Numbered from the stretch's first letter, positions 47,733 to 56,878 are shown. The stretch: 64,000 bases of DNA from Ruminococcus flavefaciens (GCA_015067005.1 SVNH01000001.1:1-64000), one strand, 5' to 3'. Numbers and translations: made by a program. The notes: generated by a model from the sequence alone, not told the origin.

Positions 47733-48401
47733 CTATTCAAGAGAATAACCTATCCCGCGGGCGGTTTTTATCTGTATCGGGGCTGATATGACTGAGAGCT
47801 TCTTTCTCAGGAATGATATATATACCTCGATATTGTTGTATTCAACATCGCTTTCATAGCCCCATATTTTTTCGATGATACGCTCTTTGGGAAGTATCTG
47901 GTGAGGGTTTGATATGAGAAGCTCCATGATCTGATACTCTTTCAGGCTGAGTTTTACATCGTTGCCTTTCCAGATAACAGAACTTGTATTCTTATTGAGT
48001 TCGAGACCGTTGTAATCGAGACGGTTTTCGTCGATTATTTCGCCTTTGCGTCTTGTAAGGGCACGTATACGTGCGAGGAGTTCACCTGTCACGAATGGCT
48101 TGGTGAGATAGTCGTCTGCGCCGCAGTCGAGACCGTTTATCTTATCTTCTATTTCGCTTCTTGCTGTAAGCAGAAGGACGGGGGTTGAGATCTTTTCGCT
48201 GCGGAGCTCTTTCAGTATCTCGATGCCGTTCATACCCGGCAGCATAATATCGAGAACAATGCAGTCATAAACGCCTGTAAGAGCGTTATCAAGTCCGTCG
48301 ATACCGTTATATACCGTATCGACATTGTATTTGTTGCGTTTCAGGATCTCGCTTAGTGCATCAGCGAGCTGGATTTCGTCTTCAACAACGAGCAGGCGCA
48401 T
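47733..48401 (-). CDS. OmpR/PhoB-family response regulator
   Basis: 222 aa. Receiver domain with the acidic pair (VEDE), the phospho-acceptor Asp in DCIVLDIMLPGMNGIEIL, and the Lys of YLTKPF; then a winged-helix DNA-binding domain (VKLSLKEYQIMELLISNPHQILPKERIIEKIWGYESDVEYNNIEVYISFLRKKL). Cognate of the downstream kinase. AAGGAG precedes the ATG. An extended -10 (TGTTATAAT on the minus strand near 48467-48459) is the likely promoter. Confidence 0.95.
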   Translation of the reverse strand: MRLLVVEDEIQLADALSEILKRNKYNVDTVYNGIDGLDNALTGVYDCIVLDIMLPGMNGIEILKELRSEKISTPVLLLTARSEIEDKINGLDCGADDYLTKPFVTGELLARIRALTRRKGEIIDENRLDYNGLELNKNTSSVIWKGNDVKLSLKEYQIMELLISNPHQILPKERIIEKIWGYESDVEYNNIEVYISFLRKKLSVISAPIQIKTARGIGYSLE

Positions 48402-48759
48402 AGTTATCGCTCCTTTCTTCCGGCGACAGAATATAATATCACATCTTACATACTATTATAACATCAAATATTGAAATAGGCTTAATAATTTTTCAAAAAA
48501 AGGCTGAACAAGTAAATTTTGTAGATATGAACAAAATGCAGACGAAAAAACTGTGACCTTAGATAATAGCGGCTGCAATAAGTATAAATTGTTAAAAATT
48601 AAATTTGCTGATTAGGAAAAAAAAGACTATCGTTTTTTGTGCATTTCAACAGTTTTGAGCGAAGTGTCTTAACAAATATTGACTAAGTTTAAGATTTGTG
48701 ATAGAATTATAAAGAACCGAAAATTTGCGTAAAAGTATCTTTTGGGGAGGGAAATGTTT
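48402..48759. other. Divergent intergenic region
   Basis: 358 bp, AT-rich. Holds the minus-strand extended -10 for the response regulator and a plus-strand promoter (TTGACT 48679-48684, 17 bases, TAGAAT 48702-48707) for the 236-aa gene. I see no other structure. Confidence 0.6.
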
Positions 48760-49470
48760 ATGCTTTCGCCGTCAGAACGCAAGAAATCAAGTAATTTTGC
48801 TAAAACTCTGCTGCCCTCATTCGGGGCTGAAATGAAAAAATATGAAGAAGTCTACGCTGATTATTCGAGCGGCGGTTATACAAAGGAACTGTGTGAACAC
48901 TATGCGGATGTGTTTATTAACGATGTCAAGAAGCCTCAGGCTGAGGATATTGTGCAGGTCGCTTCGCTATACGATCGCATCCACGACAGTAAGAGCGCCG
49001 GATTCTATCTTGATATGCTCATGGAACGCAAACTGAGCGGCGACGATAAATTCGGATTCTGCATCGAGGTGCTCAAGGCTAAGAGCAAACTCGGCCATTG
49101 GCGTGATGCTGATGATTTCAGAACCGAGAATATCAATTTTCTCCAGAACTATGTTCAGAAGCATTCTGATAAGAAGCTTGCTGAAATGTACATGACACTT
49201 TCACTTGTGGATTGTGCGGCAAAGCGATACAATGATGCTTTCAAATTGCTGAGATTCGGCTATAAACCGCACGGAAGAAATGATGTGACTCTGTTGGAAA
49301 TGCTCATAACTGGAGTTTATATATTTGCAAATTCCGGAGAGCGTGACGGTCTTGAAGAAGCGGTTGCAAATACTCACAGCTGTCTGAAGCTTTTCAGCGA
49401 GTTTGAATTCAGCTGGAGCAAGGAGTATTATGAAAAACGCATCGAAGAAGCTGCACAGGGAATACTGTAA
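48760..49470 (+). CDS. TPR-like helical protein, unknown
   Basis: 236 aa, soluble. Repeating helix pairs (VQVASLYDRIHDSKSAGFYLDMLMERK, FCIEVLKAKSKLGHWRDADDF, KLAEMYMTLSLVDCAAKRYNDAFKLLRFGY) resemble TPR or Sel1-like units. Function not recognised. Two in-frame ATGs compete: 48754 is too near GGGGAGGG, whereas 48760 has about eight bases of spacing, so I use the latter. Single gene, with its own promoter and terminator. Confidence 0.78.
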   Translation: MLSPSERKKSSNFAKTLLPSFGAEMKKYEEVYADYSSGGYTKELCEHYADVFINDVKKPQAEDIVQVASLYDRIHDSKSAGFYLDMLMERKLSGDDKFGFCIEVLKAKSKLGHWRDADDFRTENINFLQNYVQKHSDKKLAEMYMTLSLVDCAAKRYNDAFKLLRFGYKPHGRNDVTLLEMLITGVYIFANSGERDGLEEAVANTHSCLKLFSEFEFSWSKEYYEKRIEEAAQGIL

Positions 49471-49474
49471 TATC

Positions 49475-49502
49475 ACAGGAGCTTAATAGCTCCTGTTTTT
49501 TT
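49475..49502 (+). terminator. Terminator of the TPR-like gene
   Basis: ACAGGAGC / GCTCCTGT perfect stem with a 6-base loop followed by six Ts. Confidence 0.92.
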
Positions 49503-49885
49503 GTCAGCACACAAATGAAATTTTACGTAGCACAAAAGTGATATTTTGCGAAATCTTAAAAAAATATTCATAATTTCATAAAAATCGTATCCGGTAAGCT
49601 TTGTTAAAATTATTTGGCTGGAGTTACTGATGAGCGACGAAGCTGGTGAGCAATTAATTGATGAATACTTATAATTAAAGACGAGTTTCGGATAGGAGCA
49701 AAATTTGCCAATATTACGGCAATTTTTTTGATGAACGATATAGGACGAAAACTGCGGATGAAAAGTTTCTGATTTCAACGTATATAGCGGTAAAAATTAA
49801 ATGAAGCGCATTGTTAATAATTACTTAATATAAATTCTTGAATTATATGTAGCAATATAATCCTAAAAGAGAGCAATATTTTCAA
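49503..49885. other. AT-rich stretch without genes
   Basis: About 380 bp, very AT-rich, no open frame with a ribosome site, no strong hairpin seen. Confidence 0.5.
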
Positions 49886-49914
49886 TTGAATATTTTTGTG
49901 CAATCATCTATAAT
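49886..49914 (+). promoter_or_regulatory. Promoter of a candidate non-coding transcript
   Basis: TTGAAT, 17 bases, TATAAT. No clear gene starts downstream, yet a strong terminator follows at 50242-50288. Confidence 0.65.
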
Positions 49915-49919
49915 ACAAT

Positions 49920-50288
49920 TGTTGGGAGTGGTATATACATAATTCACTCACTGACATTACAATGATACATTTTTGTGTCCTGTGAAAACGGCAATAGTCG
50001 AATCCCTGCTTATCCGGTATAAACTCCGCCGGATCGTTAAGCTACCGGTTACATTATACTACTATGCTGATAAGCTGTTATTGAACATTAATGCCTATAA
50101 TATGTTTGATCGCCTAAAGCAGCTTTTATCAATTGAAACGTTCAACTACCGGTCCGATCACAGCATATCGACTATAAAACGCTTCGGAATTGCGTTGCCG
50201 GAAAGAAGAAACGTATAGAGGGTGCGTTTCTTATGAACTTGATCTTCATTGGTTTTTGAGAGGGTACCAATGAAGATCTTGTTTTTTT
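49920..50288 (+). ncRNA. Candidate small RNA or short-ORF transcript (about 365 nt)
   Basis: Bounded by the promoter at 49886-49914 and the terminator ending near 50288. An open frame of up to 81 codons (from a TTG at 49973, or GTG at 49982, to 50218) lies inside, but has no Shine-Dalgarno and the predicted peptide shows no recognisable feature. TACCGGT occurs twice (50043 and 50147 areas). It does not resemble tmRNA, RNase P or 6S RNA in conserved words that I know. Confidence 0.4.
50242..50288 (+). terminator. Strong terminator of the candidate transcript
   Basis: GATCTTCATTGGT pairs perfectly with ACCAATGAAGATC, then TTG and seven Ts. Confidence 0.9.
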
Positions 50289-50306
50289 ATGTGAATATTC
50301 ATAACA

Positions 50307-50336
50307 AAACGGACGTACAGAATTGTACGTCCGTTT
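50307..50336 (-). terminator. Terminator of the exonuclease gene
   Basis: Perfect 13-bp stem AAACGGACGTACA / TGTACGTCCGTTT, loop GAAT; on the minus strand it ends in TTTTG and lies 25 bases past the gene's stop. Confidence 0.8.
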
Positions 50337-50360
50337 GCTTGTTATTTAAAGCAGGCAGGT

Positions 50361-51332
50361 TCAGTGCTTCTGCTTTTTGTATTCGTTGATAAAAACGCGG
50401 TTGAAATCCGGGCGCTTGAAGGCTTCGTGATGCGTAGATACATAGCGCGCGCTGCCTTTGAATTTTGTTGCCGGAAGGACTTTTATGCGCGGAGGATCGG
50501 AATATTCCGCTAAGAAGAAATCATCGGTTTCGGGAGAACGTTTCAGTGCTCTTACGAATTTTACTCGCAGACGCAGGAAATCAAGCTCTTGTTTTTCGTT
50601 GTTTGCAGCCTTCAGAGCCTCAAAGAATCCGATCTCTTCAGGGGTGAATGGGAGCGAAAGAGCCTCTGCACGAAGCTTTTCGACGGTTGCTGCTTTAGCC
50701 TCTGCGATCTTTTTCAGACGCTCCTGTTTAAGCTGCATGAATTTTTCATTTGCGGTAATATCTGTCGTGTATACGGCTTTGTGAATGGTATATAGCGCCT
50801 CTGCATCGTTAAGAGCGTTGTGGAAGCTTCCGGATTCCGGAGCATAGTCGAAAACGGCAGCGAGCTCGCTTATACTTACAGCTTGCGGAAGCTGCATTTT
50901 AGCTGTGACCTCAGCCTGAATATCATTAATGCTGTTGTATATGAAATTGATGTTCCCGTGGGGGACGTTTTTTTTGCGGTGCTGATTAATGTCGCCTGCA
51001 AGACCGGGTTTGTCGAAATTCCCCCATACGTAGATCTCGGTGATATTATAATGCTTCATGAGCTGAACAAGACCTCTGAGGGCTTCGTTGCTGTCGGGAG
51101 AGGATGAGATCTCTGCCTGAGTAAGACCTGTCAATTCACGGCATTGTCTGGTCATGCGCGGAAACTTGTTCGGACGCGCGGTTGAATAGTATTTTTCAGC
51201 GATCTTGTAGTCCGGAGAGCATATGACTGCCCCAACGGAAAGGACTTCGCTTTTTGTATCGTCTATGAAAGCTCCGCAGGTGAATTCAAAATCTGCAAAG
51301 CAAAAATATCCATTATATTCCTTATCAGACGT
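50361..51332 (-). CDS. DEDD-type 3'-5' exonuclease-like protein, non-standard start
   Basis: Frame open for 323 aa. The N-terminus reads YFCFADFEFTCG, whose D14/E16 are the first DEDD exonuclease motif (DxE), then SVGAVICSPDYKIAEKYYS; later YVWGNFDKPGLAGD gives motif II and SFHNALNDAEALYTIHKAVY motif III. RNase T/DnaQ-like proteins of this kind degrade single-stranded ends. There is no ATG, GTG or TTG before the catalytic motif: at the expected start, six bases after AAGGA, stands ACG (51332-51330). The first ATG (51155) would delete motif I. So either ACG is used, or the start codon was lost by a single base change. The C-terminal 100 residues are a charged extension. Confidence 0.8.
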   Translation of the reverse strand, partial: TSDKEYNGYFCFADFEFTCGAFIDDTKSEVLSVGAVICSPDYKIAEKYYSTARPNKFPRMTRQCRELTGLTQAEISSSPDSNEALRGLVQLMKHYNITEIYVWGNFDKPGLAGDINQHRKKNVPHGNINFIYNSINDIQAEVTAKMQLPQAVSISELAAVFDYAPESGSFHNALNDAEALYTIHKAVYTTDITANEKFMQLKQERLKKIAEAKAATVEKLRAEALSLPFTPEEIGFFEALKAANNEKQELDFLRLRVKFVRALKRSPETDDFFLAEYSDPPRIKVLPATKFKGSARYVSTHHEAFKRPDFNRVFINEYKKQKH

Positions 51333-51433
51333 AAAATTTCCTTCTTTCGTATGACGGCAATGCGTAATGCCGACGGATTTCTCAAATAATTTCGGTTATA
51401 ATAAGTGTGCGTGCAATAACATCGTTATCGAGG

Positions 51434-51973
51434 TTATTTTTGTTGATCATCTGAAATTATAGATGGAGCTGGTGCGTTTTCTTTCTGACGTTTGCGTTCC
51501 CGGCGCAGTTCGCTGAGATCATAGGAAAAGTACTGGCACAGGGCTGTCACAGTGGCTGCGATCGCCGGAAGAATACAGGGCAGGAGTCTTGTTTGGAACG
51601 TATAGCTCGCAGATACGTTTTCGTACATACCTGAGCCGTGCCAGCCGTGTTCATCGGCGTGTTTTACGAGACGCCTGAGTACGGCCATGCACATTACAAG
51701 ACCTGTCAGTGAAAAGAATGGAGATAGCAGTGAAGTGAGATTTTTTCTGAAAAGACAAAGTATTGTCCCTGATGTCATAAGGCAGCCGGAAACTATCAGA
51801 ATAGTGCCGTAACGGGCGAAAGAACTGCCGTAGCTGCCGCGGTTATACAGAATACCTGCACCGGTCATCATGGTCATAAAGACGGGATATATTGCGGTCA
51901 GAACGAGAGTGACCGCCTTTAAGGCATTAAGATAGGGATGCTTTTTCCGCGGAAGGCGCTGTCTTGTTTTCAT
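51434..51973 (-). CDS. Four-helix membrane protein, unknown
   Basis: 179 aa. Basic N-terminus (MKTRQRLPRKKHPYLNALK), four hydrophobic helices (about 17-40, 52-72, 80-104, 132-152) and a charged cytoplasmic tail. Family not recognised. AGGAG is six bases before the ATG. It is divergent from spoIVB, 129 bases apart. Confidence 0.78.
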   Translation of the reverse strand: MKTRQRLPRKKHPYLNALKAVTLVLTAIYPVFMTMMTGAGILYNRGSYGSSFARYGTILIVSGCLMTSGTILCLFRKNLTSLLSPFFSLTGLVMCMAVLRRLVKHADEHGWHGSGMYENVSASYTFQTRLLPCILPAIAATVTALCQYFSYDLSELRRERKRQKENAPAPSIISDDQQK

Positions 51974-52102
51974 TTGAAACTCCTGTGCGTTAAAACTAAA
52001 AATGGCAAAAGTATCTCGGGGATTTTTACTGTAATAATGCTTTTGCAGAGACAAATAATATATCTGCTGCGTACTGTAACGCAGCCAGAAAGGGATACTG
52101 TT

Positions 52103-53311
52103 ATGCAGCTGAGACGTAAAATATCTAAAATTGCCGCGATAATGCTTTCTGCGGCAATGATCGGTGCATTTGGAACAGCCGGATACTATTCGGGAAAGCT
52201 TCCTGATAAAGTCCGGTCTGAAAACGGAAGAACGCTTAAAATAGCTGAATATCCTGAGATAAGCTGCTGCGGCTATCCTGTTTCGGATGGATCTTCCGCG
52301 AGTGACCATGTAACGCTGTCAATTTTTGGCGCTATACCGGTCAAATATGTTGAAGTCTGCGAAGAGGAGACTCCGGTATATGCTGCAAGCGGAATGCCTT
52401 TTGGCATAAAGCTGCTTATGAAAGGCGTTATGGTTACCGGAACTGCTGATGTAGAGGCAGAAAACGGCGAAAAGGTCTGTCCGGCTGAGGATGCCGGGAT
52501 AGAGAAGGGCGATATTATCTGTCTTGCAGACGGAGTTGAGGTTCTTTCAAATGAGAAGCTTCAGTCCATTATCTCCGGCAGCGGCGGAAACAAAATATCG
52601 CTCAGAATAGACCGCGGCGGCAGAGAATTCACAACAGAGCTCCAGCCTGTATATTCAGGCAGAAGCGGAAGCTGGCGCGGCGGAATGTGGGTGCGCGACA
52701 GTATTGCCGGTATCGGAACGATGACCTTCATTAACAAAAAGACTGGCAGCTTTGCCGGTCTTGGACATCCGATATGTGATGCTGATACCGGTGAACTGGT
52801 CCCTGTAAGCAGCGGTGAAGCTGTACCTGTTGAGGTAAGCGGAACAAAGCGCGGCGAAAAAGGGATCCCGGGAGAGCTCCTCGGAACATTCAGGCGCGGA
52901 GAAAAGCTTGGTGATCTGAGTGTTAATAAGGAAAGCGGAGTTTACGGCAGACTTTCACCGGAAGCTCTTGATGACCTTGAAATTAAGGAGTATCCTCTCG
53001 GATACCGTCAGGATATAAAGCGCGGCGATGCTGAGATCTATACAACGATCAAGGGCAGCAAGCCTAAAAGCTATTCGATAGAGATCGAAGATGTAGATTA
53101 TAACAGCGATGATTCTGCTAAGAATATGGTCATACGCATAACCGATCCTGAACTTCTCGAAGCAACAGGCGGAATAGTTCAGGGAATGAGCGGAAGCCCT
53201 GTAATACAGGATGGAAAGCTTATCGGTGCGGTCACTCATGTATTTGTAGCTGATCCGACGCGCGGTTATGCTATATTTGCAGAAAATATGGCATCTGAAC
53301 TTGAGCGTTAA
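52103..53311 (+). CDS. spoIVB: SpoIVB-type signalling serine peptidase
   Basis: 402 aa. N-terminal membrane anchor (IAAIMLSAAMIGAFGTAGYYS), PDZ domain (about 95-185, with GIEKGDIICLADGVEV), then the SpoIVB peptidase with GLGHPICDADTG (His222) and QGMSGSPVIQDGKLIGAVTHVFV (catalytic Ser in GMSGSP). In Bacillus, SpoIVB is secreted into the intermembrane space of the forespore and triggers pro-sigmaK processing. Here it is not next to spo0A, the usual clostridial neighbour. AAAGGGA precedes the ATG. Whether this organism sporulates cannot be told from the window. Confidence 0.93.
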   Translation: MQLRRKISKIAAIMLSAAMIGAFGTAGYYSGKLPDKVRSENGRTLKIAEYPEISCCGYPVSDGSSASDHVTLSIFGAIPVKYVEVCEEETPVYAASGMPFGIKLLMKGVMVTGTADVEAENGEKVCPAEDAGIEKGDIICLADGVEVLSNEKLQSIISGSGGNKISLRIDRGGREFTTELQPVYSGRSGSWRGGMWVRDSIAGIGTMTFINKKTGSFAGLGHPICDADTGELVPVSSGEAVPVEVSGTKRGEKGIPGELLGTFRRGEKLGDLSVNKESGVYGRLSPEALDDLEIKEYPLGYRQDIKRGDAEIYTTIKGSKPKSYSIEIEDVDYNSDDSAKNMVIRITDPELLEATGGIVQGMSGSPVIQDGKLIGAVTHVFVADPTRGYAIFAENMASELER

Positions 53312-53320
53312 AAAACAAAA

Positions 53321-53345
53321 TGGGCGTTACATATTGTAACGCCCA
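53321..53345. terminator. Bidirectional terminator between spoIVB and ptsH
   Basis: TGGGCGTTAC / GTAACGCCCA with an ATATT loop; T-rich on the minus-strand side (ATTTTGTTTTTT), serving both convergent genes. Confidence 0.85.
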
Positions 53346-53356
53346 TACATAAATAA

Positions 53357-53629
53357 TTATCTGTTCTCTTCGCTGAAACCGCTGTCAACGAGCTCAACAA
53401 GAGCGTCAACTGCAGCCTTCTCATCAGCGCCGTCAGCGATAACCTTTACATTTGTGCCGCCAACGATACCAAGAGAAAGAATACCAAGAAGGCTCTTAGC
53501 GTTAACTCTGCGTTCTTCTTTTTCTATCCAGATAGATGACTTAAATTCATTAGCCTTCTGAATGAAGAATGTTGCAGGTCTTGCGTGAAGTCCAACCTGA
53601 TTCTTAACCATTACTTCTCTGACAAACAT
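53357..53629 (-). CDS. ptsH: Phosphocarrier protein HPr
   Basis: 90 aa. Carries phosphate from enzyme I to sugar-specific EIIA. The active site His15 is in GLHARPA and the regulatory Ser46 in NAKSLLGILSLGI, the site used by HPr kinase in Gram-positive catabolite control. ATG at 53629 follows GGAGAG. It is alone, without ptsI, as often seen in Clostridia where HPr may act in regulation more than transport (inference). Confidence 0.95.
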   Translation of the reverse strand: MFVREVMVKNQVGLHARPATFFIQKANEFKSSIWIEKEERRVNAKSLLGILSLGIVGGTNVKVIADGADEKAAVDALVELVDSGFSEENR

Positions 53630-54013
53630 ATACAACTCTCCTATTCTCTTTAGTGCGGCTCTCTATTTCCGAGCCATATGTGGTGTTGCAATTTTTTCAG
53701 TTGCTGATATCATTATACATTCATTTTTCTGCATAGTCAACGGATTTTTGTGTATAAATGCTGACTTGGGGTTAAATTCTACATTTCGATAAAATGTGAG
53801 AGAAATTTAGTCGGTCTGCTTGTGGATTATCACTACAAAAAAATAGAAAAATTTGTTAGTCAATTTGCACATTATTCAACGTGGATATATGTGTGAATCT
53901 TCTAAAGGAATTTCAGATTTAGCGGAATAATGGCGAAATACCAGATATATATATACCTATAAAATTAATATATATATAAATCGCAAAATTTGGTCACAAA
54001 TTGGTAAAAAACG
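53630..54013. other. AT-rich intergenic region ptsH / trmD
   Basis: 384 bp. Contains the ptsH promoter and an AT-only inverted repeat near 53950-53982 (runs of TATATATATA on both sides of CCTATAAAATTA). No gene or terminator with GC stem seen after trmD. Confidence 0.6.
53712..53740 (-). promoter_or_regulatory. Promoter of ptsH
   Basis: On the minus strand TTGACT, 17 bases, TATAAT. Confidence 0.85.
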
Positions 54014-54718
54014 TCATTTTTGGTCGGATTTTTCCCTGTATTTCGCAAGAAGATCGGGACGCCGCTGTTCTGTCAGAGCGATGCTCTGTTCCATGCGCCA
54101 TTGCTGTATGTTTTTGTGGTGACCGGTCAATAATACCGGCGGAACAGCATCGCCTTCCCACACTTCGGGACGTGTATACTGTGGATATTCAAGAAGTCCG
54201 CTGTAAATGCTCTCATCGGTGAAGCAGACATCATCAGACAGCACTCCCGGACACATTCTTGCAACAGCATCGGCTACAACGCAGGCAGGAAGCTCCCCTC
54301 CTGTTAGGACATAATCGCCAATGGAGATCTCCTCGTCAACTATTTTGTTGATAACACGCTGATCTACGCCCTCGTAGTGACCGCAGACTATGAGGATGTT
54401 GTCCATTTGCGAGAGTTCTATGGCTTTCTGCTGATCGAAGATACTGCCTTTGGGCGACATATATATAGTATGCGGTTTTGTGCCGAGTTCCTCGCAGACT
54501 GCATTATAGCAGTTGTATATAGGTTCGCACTGCATGACCATGCCCATGCCGCCGCCATAGGGAGTATCATCGACACGGCGGTGCTTATCCTGAGTATATT
54601 CACGTATCTGGCGGCAGTGTACCGAGATCTTTCCGGCTTTTCGCGCTCTTCCTACTATGCTCTCGCCGAGGACAGCCTCGCACATTTCCGGAAATAGTGT
54701 TGCTATTTCTATATGCAT
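54014..54718 (-). CDS. trmD: tRNA (guanine37-N1)-methyltransferase
   Basis: 234 aa, SPOUT-class enzyme that makes m1G37 using S-adenosylmethionine. IEIATLFPEMCEAVLGESIVGRA start, DDTPYGGGMGMVMQ, the trefoil-knot loop ILIVCGHYEGVDQRV, and SIGDYVLTGGELPA are diagnostic. It follows rimM by 24 bases in a purB-rimM-trmD run; in most Firmicutes these two follow rpsP/ffh instead. Confidence 0.96.
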   Translation of the reverse strand: MHIEIATLFPEMCEAVLGESIVGRARKAGKISVHCRQIREYTQDKHRRVDDTPYGGGMGMVMQCEPIYNCYNAVCEELGTKPHTIYMSPKGSIFDQQKAIELSQMDNILIVCGHYEGVDQRVINKIVDEEISIGDYVLTGGELPACVVADAVARMCPGVLSDDVCFTDESIYSGLLEYPQYTRPEVWEGDAVPPVLLTGHHKNIQQWRMEQSIALTEQRRPDLLAKYREKSDQK

Positions 54719-54742
54719 AGGTAACTTCCTTTTTACTATTAC

Positions 54743-55246
54743 TCAGTCAAAAAGACCGTCAAGCGGACGAATAGTCATAAAGCCTTCGTCTACATCGGTT
54801 GAGATGATAACATCTGCGATAGCCGGCACGAGGTACTCGCGCTCATCGCCCTTTATGACATATACATCGTTAGCGCCTGTCTGCATAACATCGGTTATTT
54901 TGCCGTAAACCTTGTCGGAATCGGCATCGCGGACTTCGAGACCTATGAGATCCTGGATAAAGTAAGTATCCTCATCGAGTTCAAGATCATCGCGGTGCAT
55001 ATAGAGCAGCTTGTTACGCAGCTTTTCGGCGGCTTCGGGAGTATCGACACCCTCGAGCTTTGCGATGACGGTATTTTTGAATACACGGGCGCGTTCGACT
55101 ATTATTTCGTCATGATTTCTGCCTATAAAAAGTCTGTCGAACTCGCAAAGAAGATCGGGCGAATCGGTATACGGCATTATTTTCACTTCCCCGCGGATGC
55201 CGTGGGTCGTGACTATTTTTCCGGCTTCGAGGTATTGTTTTTTCAT
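54743..55246 (-). CDS. rimM: Ribosome maturation factor RimM
   Basis: 167 aa. Assists assembly of the 30S head. N-terminal beta-barrel (YLEAGKIVTTHGIRGEVKIMPYTDSP) and C-terminal PRC-barrel (YFIQDLIGLEVRDADSDKVYGKITDVMQTGANDVYVI) are both clear. The start ATG is six bases past the purB stop. Standard length. Confidence 0.95.
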   Translation of the reverse strand: MKKQYLEAGKIVTTHGIRGEVKIMPYTDSPDLLCEFDRLFIGRNHDEIIVERARVFKNTVIAKLEGVDTPEAAEKLRNKLLYMHRDDLELDEDTYFIQDLIGLEVRDADSDKVYGKITDVMQTGANDVYVIKGDEREYLVPAIADVIISTDVDEGFMTIRPLDGLFD

Positions 55247-55251
55247 AATTA

Positions 55252-56691
55252 TCAGTTCTTCATTTCAAAGTTTTCGCCGAGAATGTCCTTGTTGGCTTCA
55301 AGAATAGGATCAATGCAGCCGGTGAGGAATTCCTCGACCTGCTGAGAGCTTCTTCCGGTGTAGTTTTCAGGCTTGAGTACAGCATCGAGCTCCTCTTTTG
55401 TTACCATGAACATAGGATCAGCCTCTATGAGTTCGCAGAGGTTGTTATCAAGACCGCGCACCTTAACATTAGCGCCGGCTTCCATAGAGTAGTCCATGAT
55501 ACGGTCGTGGAGTTCCTGACGGTTTCCGCCCTTCTTTACGGCATCCATCATGATATTTTCGCTTGCCATGAATGGGAGCTCTGCCATAACACGTCTTCTT
55601 ATCATTTCCGGATAAACTACGAGACCGTCGGTAACGTTCATCATGATGTTGAGGATAGCGTCAACGCCGAGGAATGCCTCAGCAACGGATATACGCTTGT
55701 TTGCGGAGTCATCCAGTGTTCTCTCGAACCACTGTGTTCCGGCTGTGAAAGCAGGGTTGAGGCTGTCGATCATGACGTATCTTGCGAGGGAGGTTATTCT
55801 CTCGCAGCGCATAGGATTGCGCTTGTAAGCCATTGCGGATGAACCGATCTGCTTCTTTTCACGCGGCTCTTCCATTTCCTTGAAGGACTGGAGCAGACGC
55901 ATATCGTTTGAGAACTTGCTTGCTGACTGTGCTATACCGCTGAGAACTGCAAGCACCTGTGAATCCATCTTTCTCGAATATGTCTGACCTGAAACGGGCA
56001 CAACGCTGTCGAATCCCATTTCCTCAGCTATCATGCTTTCAAGCTTCTTGATCTTGTCGGTGTCGCCCTCGAAGAGCTCCATGAAAGAAGCCTGAGTACC
56101 TGTTGTTCCCTTTGAACCGAGGAGTTTGAGGGTAGAGATACGGTATTCGAGATCCTCAAAGTCCATGAGGAGCTCATTGAGCCAGAGAGTTGCTCTCTTG
56201 CCGACGGTTGTGAGCTGAGCCGGCTGGAGGTGGGTGTATGCGAGACATGGCATATCCTTGTATTCAGCGGCGAATTTTGAAAGATTGCTCATAACGTTTA
56301 TAAGCTTTCTGCGGATGACCTGTAAAGCATCGCGCATGATGATAACATCGGTATTATCGCCTACATAGCATGAAGTTGCGCCGAGATGAATGATACCGGC
56401 AGCGTCAGGACAAGCCTGACCATATGTGAAAACATGAGCCATAACATCGTGGCGGGTGATACGCTCTCTTGCTTCGGCAGCTTCGTAATCAATATCGCTG
56501 ATATGTTCTTCGAGCTGCTTGACCTGTGCTTCTGTAACAGGGAGACCAAGCTTCATTTCGGCTCTTGCGAGAGCGACCCAGAGTTTTCTCCAGGTAGTGA
56601 ATTTTTTATCAGCAGAGAAGATATACTGCATCTCTTCGCTGGCATAACGTGTACAAAATGGACTTTCATAGCTGTTTTTGTTTCCGCTCAT
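55252..56691 (-). CDS. purB: Adenylosuccinate lyase
   Basis: 479 aa. Splits SAICAR and adenylosuccinate in purine synthesis. The flexible signature loop with catalytic Ser is GSSAMAYKRNPMRCERI; the catalytic-type His lies in GATSCYVGDNTD / HDVMAH regions. I chose MSGNKNSYE as start (AAGGAG upstream); an earlier in-frame ATG exists 11 codons up but overlaps the promoter region. First gene of purB-rimM-trmD. Confidence 0.95.
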   Translation of the reverse strand: MSGNKNSYESPFCTRYASEEMQYIFSADKKFTTWRKLWVALARAEMKLGLPVTEAQVKQLEEHISDIDYEAAEARERITRHDVMAHVFTYGQACPDAAGIIHLGATSCYVGDNTDVIIMRDALQVIRRKLINVMSNLSKFAAEYKDMPCLAYTHLQPAQLTTVGKRATLWLNELLMDFEDLEYRISTLKLLGSKGTTGTQASFMELFEGDTDKIKKLESMIAEEMGFDSVVPVSGQTYSRKMDSQVLAVLSGIAQSASKFSNDMRLLQSFKEMEEPREKKQIGSSAMAYKRNPMRCERITSLARYVMIDSLNPAFTAGTQWFERTLDDSANKRISVAEAFLGVDAILNIMMNVTDGLVVYPEMIRRRVMAELPFMASENIMMDAVKKGGNRQELHDRIMDYSMEAGANVKVRGLDNNLCELIEADPMFMVTKEELDAVLKPENYTGRSSQQVEEFLTGCIDPILEANKDILGENFEMKN

Positions 56692-56821
56692 GGTAAAAAT
56701 ACTCCTTTTCAGCGCATAGCGCATATTATTTCATTATAATTATATCATTATAAGGGGGATGTGTCAACAGCCGGAAAACAAAAAGGGTGTCAGCAATAAC
56801 AGGATTGTTATGAAAAAATGC

Positions 56822-56850
56822 TTGACAAAAGCTATGGGGTGTGTTATAAT
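56822..56850 (+). promoter_or_regulatory. Perfect consensus promoter of the SRP RNA
   Basis: TTGACA, 17 bases, TATAAT: full match in both boxes, fitting a highly transcribed stable RNA. Confidence 0.95.
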
Positions 56851-56878
56851 TAACGTCAGAGCGTATGTCTCTCAATTA

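Noticed and set aside
49973..50218. 81-codon open frame
   Set aside because: No Shine-Dalgarno, rare TTG or GTG start, no recognisable composition; kept only as a possibility inside the candidate transcript.
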